From positions 1 through 43,912 of the forward strand of contig JAPLYC010000045.1 of the NCBI GenBank assembly GCA_026395755.1: a stretch of 43,912 nt of DNA. The letters are read 5' to 3'. A program made the translations under genes and the position numbers. The notes below the pieces were generated by a model, which saw only the letters and a list, made by a program, of their open reading frames with translations, was not told where the DNA came from and did not search any database. Numbering within the stretch: position 1 is the first letter of the stretch; the number at the start of each line of letters is the position of its first letter. The stretch comes from Candidatus Parcubacteria bacterium (GTDB lineage Bacteria > Patescibacteriota > Patescibacteriia > CAIXNZ01). Below, in pieces: positions 24,509 through 33,297 of this stretch.

Positions 24509-24625
24509 AATTTAACGGTATTTGTAATGTTAACTAAAAAAAAGATTCCTTGCAAGCACTTAAATGCAAAAAACCAATTGTGGTTAGTAATCTGATAAAT
24601 TATAGGTTAATTTATAGATAATTAT

Positions 24626-24653
24626 ATTATATAGTATTCTCAAAATATGTCAA
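24626..24653 (-). promoter_or_regulatory. Promoter of the infA-rpsI operon
   Basis: TTGACA (24653-24648), 16-base spacer, TATAAT (24631-24626). The leader to the infA ATG is about 110 nt and contains a T8 run, possibly a regulatory leader. Confidence 0.8.
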
Positions 24654-24658
24654 GCGAT

Positions 24659-26542
24659 TTACTCTAAGATTGCCTTAATGCGCCGAACTCCCGCACTGGA
24701 GCTCTCTTCTTTTTGGATCTTAAAATGGCCAAGAACACCGGTATTGTCAACATGAGGACCGCCGCATATTTCCTTTGAAAAATCTCCAATAGTGTAAACC
24801 TTTACTTTATCGCCATATTTATGCTCAAAAACACCCATTGCCCCCTCTTTTTTAGCCTCATCCAAGGTCATTTCTTGGCTAATTACAGGTATATTTTTAG
24901 CTATCTGCTCATTTGCTAAATCTTCCACCTTTTTAAGCTGTTCGGGGGTCATTTTTTGGCCAAAATTAAAGTCAAAACGCAACCTTTCCGAGGTAATATT
25001 ACTACCCTTTTGGAAAACGTCAGAACCCAATACCTGCCTCAAAGCAGCCAGCATTAAATGGGCAGCAGTATGAAGCTTGGTGGTCTGTTCAGAACTGTCT
25101 GCCAATCCCCCTTTAAACATACCGGCTGAGGCGGTACGGGATAACTCCTGGTGCTTAATAAATGCCTCATTACTTTCTTTCATTGTTTGTTCATCAAACC
25201 TTATTCCCCATTCAGTCATAATCTCCTGAGAAAGTTCCGGAGGCAAACCGTAAGTTTCATAAATATGGAAAATTTCATTGCCGTCTACCCTTATTACGTT
25301 ATCTTTAATGATCATCCCTTTAGGTAAATTTTCAGGATCTATTCCACCAATTGCCTTCGCAAATATTCTTTTAAGCGCTTTTATACCGTTCTCCAGTGTT
25401 TTAGCAAACTTTTCCTCTTCAAGAGTCAATTGATTTATCACAAATTCCTTATTCTTTTTAACTTCAGGATAAGTGTCCTTATACATATCAATAACAAATT
25501 CCGCAATTTTAAAAGTAAAAATCTCATCAATACCAAGCAATTTACCATAACGAACTGCTCTACGGATTAAACGTCTTAAAACATAGCCGGCGCCGACATT
25601 GGAAGGCATAATCCCCTTTTCATCTCCCAAAATCATAGTCGCAGCTTTAATATGGTCAACAATTATTCTGAACGCCCGCTCATTATCCTGATATTTTTTA
25701 CAGCTTAATTCTGCAATTTTATCCAAAAGAGGTACAAATAATTCTGTTTCAAATATATTAGTATAACCATTTAAGACAGTAATGGTACGCTCCATGCCCA
25801 TACCAGTATCTACATTTTGCTGAGCTAGTTTTTCTAATTTACCATCAGCAGTCTTTAAAAATTCCATAAAAACATCATTCCAGATTTCCATCAGCCTGAA
25901 ATTATTTACTAAGTCGGAAAATTTAGCATTTATCTCCCCTTCTTCAGGGCGAGTATCATAAAACATTTCCGTATCACCGCCGCAAGGTCCGGTTGCCCCG
26001 GCAATCCAAAAATTATCATCTTTCCCCAAAGGAATAATGCGAATCCCCGCTTTTATCATTTCATCTTCATTAGCCACACCATTGGAAACGCCTGAATTTG
26101 CTAAAACTTCCTGCCAGACCCTAATGGCTACCTCGTCTCGTGGAATATTGTCTTCACCTTTAAACACAGTTACATAGAGTCTATTTGGATCCAGTCCAAG
26201 CCATTTTTTATCAGTTAAAAACTCCCAGGACCATTTGATAGCATCTTCTTTAAAATAATCTCCCAAAGACCAATTGCCCAGCATTTCAAAAAAAGTATTA
26301 TGACGATTGTCACCCACATCCTCTATATCGCCAGTACGAAGGCATTTTTGCACATCAACAATTCTATTGCCGGCCGGGTGTTTTTCACCCATTAAAAATG
26401 GTACCAATGGCTGCATACCGGCTGTGGTAAAAAGCGAGCTGGGATCATTTTCCGGAATTAAAGAAGCGCTGGGTATTATCGTATGCCCTTTGGACTTGAA
26501 AAATTCCAGATATTTTTGACGTAATTCATTAGCGCTTAGCAT
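24659..26542 (-). CDS. alaS: Alanyl-tRNA synthetase, shortened
   Basis: 627 residues against about 870 in E. coli. The catalytic domain (FTTAGMQPLVPFLMGEKHP, RHNTFFEMLGNWSLGDYF) and the editing domain (HTAAHLMLAAL, CGGPHVDNTGVLGHF) are present. The protein stops at SSSAGVRRIKAILE, so the C-Ala/DHHA1 tail is absent. Charges tRNA-Ala and clears mischarged Ser or Gly. It appears to have its own promoter and little or no 5' leader. Confidence 0.96.
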   Translation of the reverse strand: MLSANELRQKYLEFFKSKGHTIIPSASLIPENDPSSLFTTAGMQPLVPFLMGEKHPAGNRIVDVQKCLRTGDIEDVGDNRHNTFFEMLGNWSLGDYFKEDAIKWSWEFLTDKKWLGLDPNRLYVTVFKGEDNIPRDEVAIRVWQEVLANSGVSNGVANEDEMIKAGIRIIPLGKDDNFWIAGATGPCGGDTEMFYDTRPEEGEINAKFSDLVNNFRLMEIWNDVFMEFLKTADGKLEKLAQQNVDTGMGMERTITVLNGYTNIFETELFVPLLDKIAELSCKKYQDNERAFRIIVDHIKAATMILGDEKGIMPSNVGAGYVLRRLIRRAVRYGKLLGIDEIFTFKIAEFVIDMYKDTYPEVKKNKEFVINQLTLEEEKFAKTLENGIKALKRIFAKAIGGIDPENLPKGMIIKDNVIRVDGNEIFHIYETYGLPPELSQEIMTEWGIRFDEQTMKESNEAFIKHQELSRTASAGMFKGGLADSSEQTTKLHTAAHLMLAALRQVLGSDVFQKGSNITSERLRFDFNFGQKMTPEQLKKVEDLANEQIAKNIPVISQEMTLDEAKKEGAMGVFEHKYGDKVKVYTIGDFSKEICGGPHVDNTGVLGHFKIQKEESSSAGVRRIKAILE

Positions 26543-26548
26543 GACCTC

Positions 26549-26577
26549 ATTATAGGCAAAGTTAGCAAATTTGGCAA
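26549..26577 (-). promoter_or_regulatory. alaS promoter, apparently leaderless transcript
   Basis: TTGCCA (26577-26572), 17-base spacer, TATAAT (26554-26549), then only GAGGTC before the ATG at 26542. A start 6-7 bases after the -10 box falls on the A of ATG. Confidence 0.7.
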
Positions 26578-26595
26578 TATTTTATGGCTAAAAGC

Positions 26596-26624
26596 TTGAC
26601 AATTTAAAGATTTTATGCTAAATT
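26596..26624 (+). promoter_or_regulatory. Promoter of the GAF/GGDEF-like gene
   Basis: TTGACA, 17-base spacer, TAAATT. Confidence 0.75.
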
Positions 26625-26682
26625 GTAATGATTGTCGTTCTTTGTCAATTATCAACAATTATTGCAAAAAGGGAGAAAAAAC

Positions 26683-27657
26683 GTGGAAAACACCATGAGT
26701 CCTGAAGCCATCAAACTTCACTACAAACTGATGTATGCCATCATGTCGAGCTTGAATGAAAGTGTCCATAACTTAATGGAGGTGCTGCTGGGCCAGATTT
26801 CTATGCATTTCAAAGCTGACCGGCTCGGTATCTTCCAGGTGCTGAAAAGCGGAGAAAAACCAAAGTATATTCTCTGTGGGATCGTTGGCGCCAAAGAAGG
26901 CGATTGTATTGATGAAGCCTATCCGTTGGAGTTTAATTTCACCGATGGCTTTATCTGCTACACGCCGACCCAGTCAGTTGGCTGGGATGCCTTCATCTCC
27001 ATCGTGGATCAAAACAATGAACTGATTGCCATTCTGGCCGTAGATGATACGTCCGCTGCGCGAGAATTCGATCCCGAGCAGCGCATTATCTTATTCCATA
27101 TCAAGATGATTGTGGAAGAGATCTTTAAGCAGCGTAACTTCATCGAGCAATTTCGATTTGTTGATCCGGTGCTCAATATTCTGAACTGGCGCGGAATCTT
27201 CTGGAAAGCCAAAGAAATCGAATTGCGGAGAAAAGTTTCCCCCGGTCCGCTTTCCATCGCCGTGCTCGACATTGACCATTTCAAGGATATCAACACAACG
27301 CATGGTCACAGCTTTGGAACGACTTGTCTCAAAGCCATTGCCAAAGCTTTCCTGCAGAACATGCGCCCTTCGGACATTATCGGCCGCTGGCACGAAGGCG
27401 ATGAATTCATCGTCATCTGGGAACAAACAGCCGAAATCATGAAAAAAAGGCTGACCCGGATCCAGGAACTATTCACCGGCCTAAAGGTCGATGCTGACGG
27501 TCATCATGAAATAGGTTTCGGCTTTTCCGCCGGCGTGGTGGAAGTAAAAGAAGGTGAAACGCTGGAAGAGGCCATTAATCGAGCTGATGAACGACTCCGT
27601 CGAGCCAAAAAAACAAGGTTCACCATCATCAGCGACGATGAAACCGAAGGCGGATAA
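26683..27657 (+). CDS. GAF-like/GGDEF-like protein, degenerate signature
   Basis: GTG 26683 is the likely start, 7 bases after GGGAG. The N-terminal half (about 20-170) looks like a GAF-type sensor domain (FKADRLGIFQVLKSG, LIAILAVDDTSA). The C-terminal half is GGDEF-like: LSIAVLDIDHFKDINTTHGH, then RWHEGDEFIVIWE and FSAGVVEVKEGETLEEAI. The signature reads EGDEF instead of GGDEF, so diguanylate cyclase activity is uncertain. Codon use is GC-richer than in the Hxs region. c-di-GMP proteins are not typical of reduced genomes. A single-gene unit with its own terminator. Confidence 0.85.
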   Translation: MENTMSPEAIKLHYKLMYAIMSSLNESVHNLMEVLLGQISMHFKADRLGIFQVLKSGEKPKYILCGIVGAKEGDCIDEAYPLEFNFTDGFICYTPTQSVGWDAFISIVDQNNELIAILAVDDTSAAREFDPEQRIILFHIKMIVEEIFKQRNFIEQFRFVDPVLNILNWRGIFWKAKEIELRRKVSPGPLSIAVLDIDHFKDINTTHGHSFGTTCLKAIAKAFLQNMRPSDIIGRWHEGDEFIVIWEQTAEIMKKRLTRIQELFTGLKVDADGHHEIGFGFSAGVVEVKEGETLEEAINRADERLRRAKKTRFTIISDDETEGG

Positions 27658-27668
27658 TTGACTGATTC

Positions 27669-27713
27669 AAGGCTTAGTGCTAGGATGTAAAATCTAGTGC
27701 TAAGCCTTTTTTA
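27669..27713 (+). terminator. Terminator after the GGDEF-like gene
   Basis: Stem AAGGCTTAG with inner CTAG pairing, complementary CTAAGCCTT, then TTTTTT. Confidence 0.9.
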
Positions 27714-27717
27714 TTTG

Positions 27718-27726
27718 TGTTATAAT
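27718..27726 (+). promoter_or_regulatory. Extended -10 promoter, leaderless
   Basis: TGTTATAAT ends 7 bases before the ATG at 27734; no clear -35 and no ribosome binding site. Confidence 0.6.
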
Positions 27727-27733
27727 AAGATAT

Positions 27734-28138
27734 ATGAATCCTGAACAAAAACTTCCATCATTTATATGGTTCAAACGCGGCGCCTTGGCGTTTATCGGCT
27801 TTATTTTGTCTCCCCTGTCCTGGTGGAATGATATTTTTATTAATATTCCCCTGGCTTATGGATTTGCCTGGGTCATCGGCAAAGTGATTGATATTTTCTT
27901 TGATGTCCACCGTTTTTTATTTACAGGTTTATTTATCATTGGATATTTCCTAACCAATTTACTCGGGTTTTTAATGATTCATTACAGTATTACTGCTGAT
28001 AACGGCAAAAAAGAATCACCATTAAAACAAATTTTGATTTCCCTCTTTTATACAATAGTAATTGTTCTCCTGACATATTTTGACGTTTTAAACCTGAATT
28101 TAAATCTAAATATCCTCCCTCATTGGGTAATTAAATAA
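27734..28138 (+). CDS. Small polytopic membrane protein (134 aa)
   Basis: Three or four membrane segments (GALAFIGFILSPLSWW, LFIIGYFLTNLLGFLMI, ILISLFYTIVIVLLTYF). No motif recognised. The -10 box lies 7 bases from the ATG, so the message is probably leaderless, unlike its neighbours with strong ribosome binding sites. Between two well-bounded transcription units. Confidence 0.75.
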   Translation: MNPEQKLPSFIWFKRGALAFIGFILSPLSWWNDIFINIPLAYGFAWVIGKVIDIFFDVHRFLFTGLFIIGYFLTNLLGFLMIHYSITADNGKKESPLKQILISLFYTIVIVLLTYFDVLNLNLNLNILPHWVIK

Positions 28139-28184
28139 CCGAAAACAAAAACGGCTCGAAAGGGTTGTTTTTTATTTTATTGCA

Positions 28185-28213
28185 TTGACAAAAATTACAA
28201 CTAGGCATAAAGT
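28185..28213 (+). promoter_or_regulatory. Promoter of the 321-aa hypothetical
   Basis: TTGACA, 17-base spacer, TAAAGT; followed by a strong GGAGG ribosome binding site. Confidence 0.8.
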
Positions 28214-28256
28214 GTAAAATCAAAGGTATTTTTAAAAGTCGAAGGAGGAAATACTA

Positions 28257-29222
28257 ATGGCCGAAAAAAACATTGGCAGTCTGGCGCAAAAATACGCCCA
28301 GATTATCATGGGTTTTTTAACTCAAGCAATCATTCAGTTCCAGGCCATGCAGAAAGAGCAGGAAAACAAAAAACAGCCCGAGAGTCTGATCATTCAGCCG
28401 GGCAGCGTCCAAGCTTTGATCAGCAAAATTGATTCTGCTTTCGGTGATCTAAAGCTGGATAGCGGATTACAGAAACAAAGCCAATATCCCCTCATCTTTT
28501 GGCAGGATCTGGCGCTTAAGATCAAGAATTATCTGAAAACCCATGACCTCCCGCTGCAATGGCGAGTTTTCATGGCAGTTATCAATGACCTGATTAAGAT
28601 GAAAATCTTGGTGCCCAGTCTGGCGCTAAAGCAGGATCTGAAAAATCCGCTTTATGAAATCAATACTGATTTCTTCAACCGCCAGCAAATCGAGCATAGC
28701 AGCCTGACTCTCAAGGAAGCGCTGGAACAAAAGCTCTTTAAAGTGATCGGGAATGAAGTCGCCAGGGAAATTCTCATGCACATGGCGCTAATAAAATCAT
28801 TCTCGGATGAAGATGCCAATTATTTCTACAAAAATTTCCCGCAGACACGCGGCATCATCTTTATGACCAGCCGCTTTGGCCGCGGATATTTGCTAACGAT
28901 TCTTCACAAAAAAGGCATCAAATACCGGCCGTTCATGGAGACTGTTACCCAATTAGTCTCCCATGGTATTCTGATCGAGGGCTGTGATGAAATCAGTCAG
29001 GAATTCCTGATTCTGAATCCCCTGCTCAAACCTTTCAGCGTAATTGCTGAAATTATTTCCGCCCTAAAGACTAAAGAACAGCAAACAAACATCGTAGAGG
29101 TTGAATCATCCCAGGAGAGTGTTACTCCTCTGGGAGGCATGATCTCAATCAACAGTTTAAACCCTGCCAGCCAGGATATTTTCCTTTTTGATGGCTTTGA
29201 ATTCGGCTTACAAGGCCTATAA
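28257..29222 (+). CDS. Hypothetical cytoplasmic protein (321 aa)
   Basis: Preceded by GAAGGAGGAAATACTAATG, a near-ideal ribosome binding site. The product is mainly helical and Gln-rich near the start (TQAIIQFQAMQKEQENKKQ), with no signal peptide or membrane segment. No catalytic motif or family recognised. One gene between its own promoter and terminator, suggesting independent control. Confidence 0.75.
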   Translation: MAEKNIGSLAQKYAQIIMGFLTQAIIQFQAMQKEQENKKQPESLIIQPGSVQALISKIDSAFGDLKLDSGLQKQSQYPLIFWQDLALKIKNYLKTHDLPLQWRVFMAVINDLIKMKILVPSLALKQDLKNPLYEINTDFFNRQQIEHSSLTLKEALEQKLFKVIGNEVAREILMHMALIKSFSDEDANYFYKNFPQTRGIIFMTSRFGRGYLLTILHKKGIKYRPFMETVTQLVSHGILIEGCDEISQEFLILNPLLKPFSVIAEIISALKTKEQQTNIVEVESSQESVTPLGGMISINSLNPASQDIFLFDGFEFGLQGL

Positions 29223-29229
29223 AAATATC

Positions 29230-29259
29230 AAAGTCGCCCCGACAACGGAGCGACTTTTT
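29230..29259 (+). terminator. Terminator of the 321-aa hypothetical
   Basis: AAAGTCGC stem with GCGACTTT and a T run. Confidence 0.9.
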
Positions 29260-29261
29260 AT

Positions 29262-29290
29262 TTGACAAATATGCCCTTTTAAACTAAATT
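29262..29290 (+). promoter_or_regulatory. Promoter of the aspartate kinase gene
   Basis: TTGACA, 17-base spacer, TAAATT, directly after the preceding terminator. Confidence 0.8.
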
Positions 29291-29327
29291 TATAAATCAG
29301 GGAAGCGTTCTTAAACAAACAAATCTG

Positions 29328-29376
29328 AAAGCCCTCCGTCGCTCCTTTGGAGCTATGGTGGGCAAAGGGAGGTAAT
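29328..29376. repeat. 5' leader hairpin element before the aspartate kinase gene
   Basis: GAAAGCCCTCCGTCG, an inner GCTCC/GGAGC hairpin, then GGGCAAAGGGAGG, which supplies the ribosome binding site. A close relative lies at 33806-33852 before another gene. Confidence 0.65.
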
Positions 29377-29379
29377 ATC

Positions 29380-30642
29380 ATGGAACGGACAAAACGTATC
29401 GTCATGAAATTCGGAGGCAAATGTCTGGCCGATCTGGATCTGATCAAAGCAGTGGCTGATTACCTCAAGGAGTATCTGGCCAAATATCCTGATTTCAGAA
29501 TCATTGCCGTAGTCTCGGCCATGGGCAGCTTTACTGATGATTCGCTCAAGCAAATCACAGAGCTAGCGCCCAATACACGGCAAAACCAGGGACGTGAAGT
29601 CGATTACGTCACCCAGGCTGGTGAAGGAATTTCCGCCGGTCTGGTCGCCATCCGCTTGAATGAAATCGGGGTTACAGCCAAATCACTCAATGCCCTGCAA
29701 CTTAATATCTGCACCACCGGAGATTATCAGGACGCCCGCATCACTAAAATTGACATTGGTAAAATTGAAAAAGGATTTGAAACCAATGATATTTTGGTGG
29801 TCACCGGTTTTCAGGGGGTCCACGAATCAGAAGCTGAAGTAATTGTAACTTTGGGTCGCGGCGGCAGCGATACCACTGCTGTTGCCCTGGCTGCGGTCTT
29901 AGGCTGCAAATGCGAGTTTTACAAAAAAGCCAAGGGCATCACGGCTTTTGATCCGGACATCAGCGACCAAGCCAAAGTGCTGAACTTCATGACTTACCAG
30001 GATGCTTTTAACCTGAGCACTTACGGCTATCAGTTCCTGCACCCACGCTGTCTAGAAATCGCCCAGCGCTTTGGAGTTCTTCTGGAATTCAAAGCTTCTC
30101 CTGGTTTGGGCAACGACCCATGGGAAAACAGCACCACTATCGGACATTGTCTCGATAAAATCGAGGATGTCGCCTATAATTTCCGGGCCATTGCCTTAAA
30201 AAAAGGCATTGCCTTGACCACAATTGAAAATGTTCCCAATGAAATCGGCTGGGCGGAAAAAATCTTCACTCATTTCCGGGAGTTGAATCTCCTCGATTTC
30301 CAACAGATCATTTCCGGCGACAACCGAGATCATGCACTCATCAACATCATTTTGAGTGAAGATCTCATTGACAAATGTAAGGAACAAATATGGAAAACGC
30401 TAAGAGCTAACTGCCAGCTAAAAATCAGCACCCTGATGGGACTGAGCAACCTGACTTTTATCGATACATCTATGGGTTACAACACCGGATTTGCTTACCT
30501 CATCGGAAAAGTCCTGGCTGACGCTGGCATCAATATTGAGGGTCAATATTCCTCAGGCAATAAAATCCACAGCCAGATCAAAGCATCAGTTGGAGAAAAA
30601 GCAGTCCTGGCTTTGGCCAAGCATTTTTCCCTGATTGAATAA
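29380..30642 (+). CDS. Aspartate kinase
   Basis: ATG 29380 was chosen because GGGAGG lies just upstream; 420 residues. The kinase domain has RIVMKFGGKCLADLD, AQAGEG-like VTQAGEGISAGL and LGRGGSDTTAVALAA. The C terminus has two ACT-like regulatory regions (about 275-420). The enzyme phosphorylates L-aspartate, the first step to Lys, Thr, Met and diaminopimelate. The ThrSer after KFGG is replaced by LysCys and the YTxDP block reads ITAFDP, so activity needs testing. Nothing else of the pathway is in this window. Own promoter and terminator. Confidence 0.9.
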   Translation: MERTKRIVMKFGGKCLADLDLIKAVADYLKEYLAKYPDFRIIAVVSAMGSFTDDSLKQITELAPNTRQNQGREVDYVTQAGEGISAGLVAIRLNEIGVTAKSLNALQLNICTTGDYQDARITKIDIGKIEKGFETNDILVVTGFQGVHESEAEVIVTLGRGGSDTTAVALAAVLGCKCEFYKKAKGITAFDPDISDQAKVLNFMTYQDAFNLSTYGYQFLHPRCLEIAQRFGVLLEFKASPGLGNDPWENSTTIGHCLDKIEDVAYNFRAIALKKGIALTTIENVPNEIGWAEKIFTHFRELNLLDFQQIISGDNRDHALINIILSEDLIDKCKEQIWKTLRANCQLKISTLMGLSNLTFIDTSMGYNTGFAYLIGKVLADAGINIEGQYSSGNKIHSQIKASVGEKAVLALAKHFSLIE

Positions 30643-30656
30643 GGAACTTAAAAACT

Positions 30657-30686
30657 AAAGTCCCCCGTAACGCGAGGGACTTTTTT
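30657..30686 (+). terminator. Terminator of the aspartate kinase gene
   Basis: AAAGTCCC / GGGACTTTTTT hairpin. Confidence 0.9.
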
Positions 30687-30737
30687 ATATTTATAATCTA
30701 AATCATATCTCCAATTCCAAATTCCTAATTCCCAACC

Positions 30738-31904
30738 TTATTTAGTATCTTTAAGGGTCAGGGCCGGATAAAGTCCGGTCAAAACAATAATTCCCAAAAT
30801 CAAAAAGATATAGTTAAGCGATAAAAAGTATAAAAGTAATCCGACAATCATCGGAGCCAAAATATATGACAAAGGTACGGTTGAACGCAAGGCATTGATT
30901 AATTCTATATCCTCCACGTCAACTTTTTTAAAAAAGTAAGATTCCCTCATTATCTCAACCAAGCTAGCGCCGATTCTGCTGATAAGTAAAATAATACCCC
31001 AAATCAACAAGCTGGTGGTATTAACAAAAAATATGGCAGCGGAAGCCAAAGCCATAATAATCAAGCCTGCAGTCAGTATTTCTTTTTCTCCCCAATATTT
31101 ATCCGCCAGATAACCGGCCGGGTACTGCAACAGCACAAAAGGCAGCAGCATAATAGTGAAAACCAAACCAATATCGCCCCAGGCCAGCCCGATATACTGA
31201 TTTAAATGAATTGGCGTATAAATCAGCATGACGGCATAAAAAAAATTCAGAATAAAGGCGCAATAAAAAATCTTTTTTATATTTTTGCGGCGTAAAATTT
31301 CCCGCAAAGTTTTGACCATGGAAAAATGTCTGGACTGATAATGGTTGGTAAATTGACGGAAACTATACAATAGAACCAAGACAACTAAAACAGTTAACAC
31401 CAGGTCTAGCCTGAATAAAAATTTAAAACCAAATTTTTCCAAAATTTGCCCGGCCATAAACGGCGAAACCAACCAGCCCAGATTATAAATGGTAAAATAA
31501 GTACCGCGGATTCTGCCGGTTTTGACATTAGCGGAAAAAGCCTCCAAGAAAATATCGAAATTTATAAAAATCAGGTTAAATGATACGGTAAACAGAACAA
31601 AACCTATAAAAACCAGGGTCGGATTAGCGCAAAAAATAAAAATCAGCAAACTCAATAATTTAACTACCAATGCAGCAATCGCAGTCCTAAAGTTATTAAA
31701 CCGGGCAATAAAATTGGAGTACTCGTTAATTACAAAAAATGTAACCACGTATGTGATTATAAAAACCAAACTTACCCAGTTCAAATTAAAAAACTGGTTC
31801 AAATATGTTGACTGAACATAAGCAATAATCGCCTCGCTGACGGCCAAAATAAAAATGCCCAGATACAGGCTGTTAATCTTCATTTTTATATTGTTGTTTG
31901 GCAT
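30738..31904 (-). CDS. Major facilitator superfamily transporter
   Basis: About 388 residues from ATG 31904 (an upstream in-frame TTG falls inside the flanking repeat). Twelve hydrophobic segments with the MFS half-repeat pattern. In the second half LLPFVLLQYPAGYLADKYWGEKE resembles the MFS cytoplasmic loop 2-3/8-9 motif (GxLaDrxGrk). Substrate unknown. It is convergent with the aspartate kinase gene. Confidence 0.85.
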   Translation of the reverse strand: MPNNNIKMKINSLYLGIFILAVSEAIIAYVQSTYLNQFFNLNWVSLVFIITYVVTFFVINEYSNFIARFNNFRTAIAALVVKLLSLLIFIFCANPTLVFIGFVLFTVSFNLIFINFDIFLEAFSANVKTGRIRGTYFTIYNLGWLVSPFMAGQILEKFGFKFLFRLDLVLTVLVVLVLLYSFRQFTNHYQSRHFSMVKTLREILRRKNIKKIFYCAFILNFFYAVMLIYTPIHLNQYIGLAWGDIGLVFTIMLLPFVLLQYPAGYLADKYWGEKEILTAGLIIMALASAAIFFVNTTSLLIWGIILLISRIGASLVEIMRESYFFKKVDVEDIELINALRSTVPLSYILAPMIVGLLLYFLSLNYIFLILGIIVLTGLYPALTLKDTK

Positions 31905-31919
31905 AATTTTTTTCAAAAT

Positions 31920-32050
31920 AAGCTCCAAATCTCAAATCCCAAAACTCAAATAAATCTCAATAGCCAAATTTCAAATTACAAACTTGTTTGGAATTTAGCA
32001 TTTGTAATTTATTGTTTATTTGGAGCTTGGGATTTGATGCTTGATATTTT
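31920..32050. repeat. Gene-less copy of the TTATTTGGA inverted-repeat element
   Basis: The left half (CAAATCCCAAAACTCAAATAAA, CAAATTACAAAC) is inversely repeated on the right (TTTGTAATTTATTGTTTATT, TGGAGCTTGGGATTTGATG). The arms resemble the flanks of the four-helix-bundle cassette at 14385-14885. It overlaps the mnmA 3' end. Confidence 0.6.
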
Positions 32051-33116
32051 TCACTATAATTCCTCCCCCCAGCACTTCCCCGTCATTATAAAACACTGCA
32101 GATTGCCCGGGCGTGATTGCGCGTTGTTTATGTTCAAACGCCACTTCTAAAATCCCATTTTTTATTTCTTTAATATTTGCCAAATGACCTTTATGCCCAT
32201 AACGGATGCGGACTTCCAATTTTGTCGGCAATTTTACCGGCTGTAACCAATTAACATCGCTTACAGACATTATATCATTAAATAATGCCGGATGCTCATT
32301 GCTGTCCGCCACAATCACCAGATTATTTTTGTAATTCAAATCAACTACATACCAGGGACCGCCAGACATTTCCAGCCCCTTGCGCTGGCCGATTGTATAC
32401 AAAGCAATGCCTTCATGCTTACCGATTATTTTACCTTCAGTTGTGACAATCGCTCCCGGCTCAAGCTTTAAATAACGTTTTAAAAATTCTTCCGGCGTTT
32501 TTTCCGGCACAAAGCAAATTTCCTGAGAATCCCTTTTAGCAAAAACCGGCAAATCCATTTTTTCCGCCATTTTCCTAACTACATCTTTTTTATACTCGCC
32601 AATCGGAAATAAACAGTGCTTTAAAATTTCCGGAGTTAAGCGATGTAAAAAATAAGTCTGATCTTTGTCTTTATCTTCAGCTTCCAGCAAATGTCCGTCT
32701 TTCAATCTGACATAATGACCAGTGGCGATGAAATCACAGCCCAAAGACTTGGCCTTTTCCCAAAACAAGCCAAACTTTATAAACTGATTGCAGCGCACAC
32801 AGGGATTGGGCGTAAGTCCCATTTTATATTGTTCCAAAAAATTGTTCACGATATACTCTTTGAAATCCTGATCCAAATTCAAAGTGTAAAGCGGAATACT
32901 TAATTTTTCCGCCACGCGACGCGCGTCTACCTTGGCGTCAACTGAACAGCATTTATTGGCAATGGTCTGTTTTTCAGCATAATGTGGGTCAGTCCAAAAA
33001 TGCATAAAAATGCCAATGACATCATAGCCCTGGTCTTTTAGCAATGCGGCGGCAACTGAGGAATCAACTCCGCCTGACATGCCGACTGCAACTTTTTGTT
33101 TTCCCGAGGTTGTCAT
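32016..33116 (-). CDS. mnmA: tRNA-specific 2-thiouridylase MnmA
   Basis: About 366 residues from ATG 33116. PP-loop KVAVGMSGGVDSSVAAALL binds ATP. Catalytic Cys are in NPCVRCN and QEICFVP. GQRKGLEMSGGPWYV belongs to the C-terminal region. It thiolates U34 of Lys, Glu and Gln tRNAs. The frame extends upstream to 33197, but that part is read-through of a CTTCGA-type repeat (PSTNPSTSSGRRLRMT); the chosen ATG is at the repeat edge. Confidence 0.95.
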   Translation of the reverse strand: MTTSGKQKVAVGMSGGVDSSVAAALLKDQGYDVIGIFMHFWTDPHYAEKQTIANKCCSVDAKVDARRVAEKLSIPLYTLNLDQDFKEYIVNNFLEQYKMGLTPNPCVRCNQFIKFGLFWEKAKSLGCDFIATGHYVRLKDGHLLEAEDKDKDQTYFLHRLTPEILKHCLFPIGEYKKDVVRKMAEKMDLPVFAKRDSQEICFVPEKTPEEFLKRYLKLEPGAIVTTEGKIIGKHEGIALYTIGQRKGLEMSGGPWYVVDLNYKNNLVIVADSNEHPALFNDIMSVSDVNWLQPVKLPTKLEVRIRYGHKGHLANIKEIKNGILEVAFEHKQRAITPGQSAVFYNDGEVLGGGIIVKNIKHQIPSSK

Positions 33117-33169
33117 CCTGAGCCGACGCCCTGAGCTTGTCGAAGGGTTAGTCGAAGGATAGACAACCG
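33107..33169. repeat. CTTCGA...CTCAG repeat at the mnmA start
   Basis: Ends GGTTGTC/GACAACC are inverted; inside is CCCTGAGCTTGTCGAAGGG. It encodes an unusual N-terminal extension if read through. Confidence 0.65.
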
Positions 33170-33221
33170 AGGCTTTCTGTTTTTTATTTCTTATCATATT
33201 ATTGATTTTATCATAATTGCC

Positions 33222-33250
33222 ACACTTCGACTATGCTCAGTGTGACAATG
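33222..33250. repeat. CTTCGA...CTCAG hairpin upstream of mnmA
   Basis: CACACTTCGACTATGCTCAGTGTG forms a stem; related to the copies at 33107, 33896 and 35125. Confidence 0.6.
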
Positions 33251-33263
33251 AAAAAATTTAAGC

Positions 33264-33294
33264 AAAAAAACCGTCCCACGTTGCGGGACGGTTT
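33264..33294 (-). terminator. Terminator of the 83-aa membrane protein gene
   Basis: AAACCGTCCC / GGGACGGTTT stem followed by a T run. Confidence 0.92.
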
Positions 33295-33297
33295 GAA

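Noticed and set aside
24509-24620. Attenuator in the infA leader
   Set aside because: A T8 run is present, but no convincing stem precedes it; left as a remark only.
28139-28180. Terminator after the 134-aa membrane protein
   Set aside because: Only a weak stem rich in GU pairs precedes the T run, so it was not listed.
33117-33197. Longer N terminus for MnmA
   Set aside because: The extra residues are a translated dispersed repeat and are not part of the MnmA fold.
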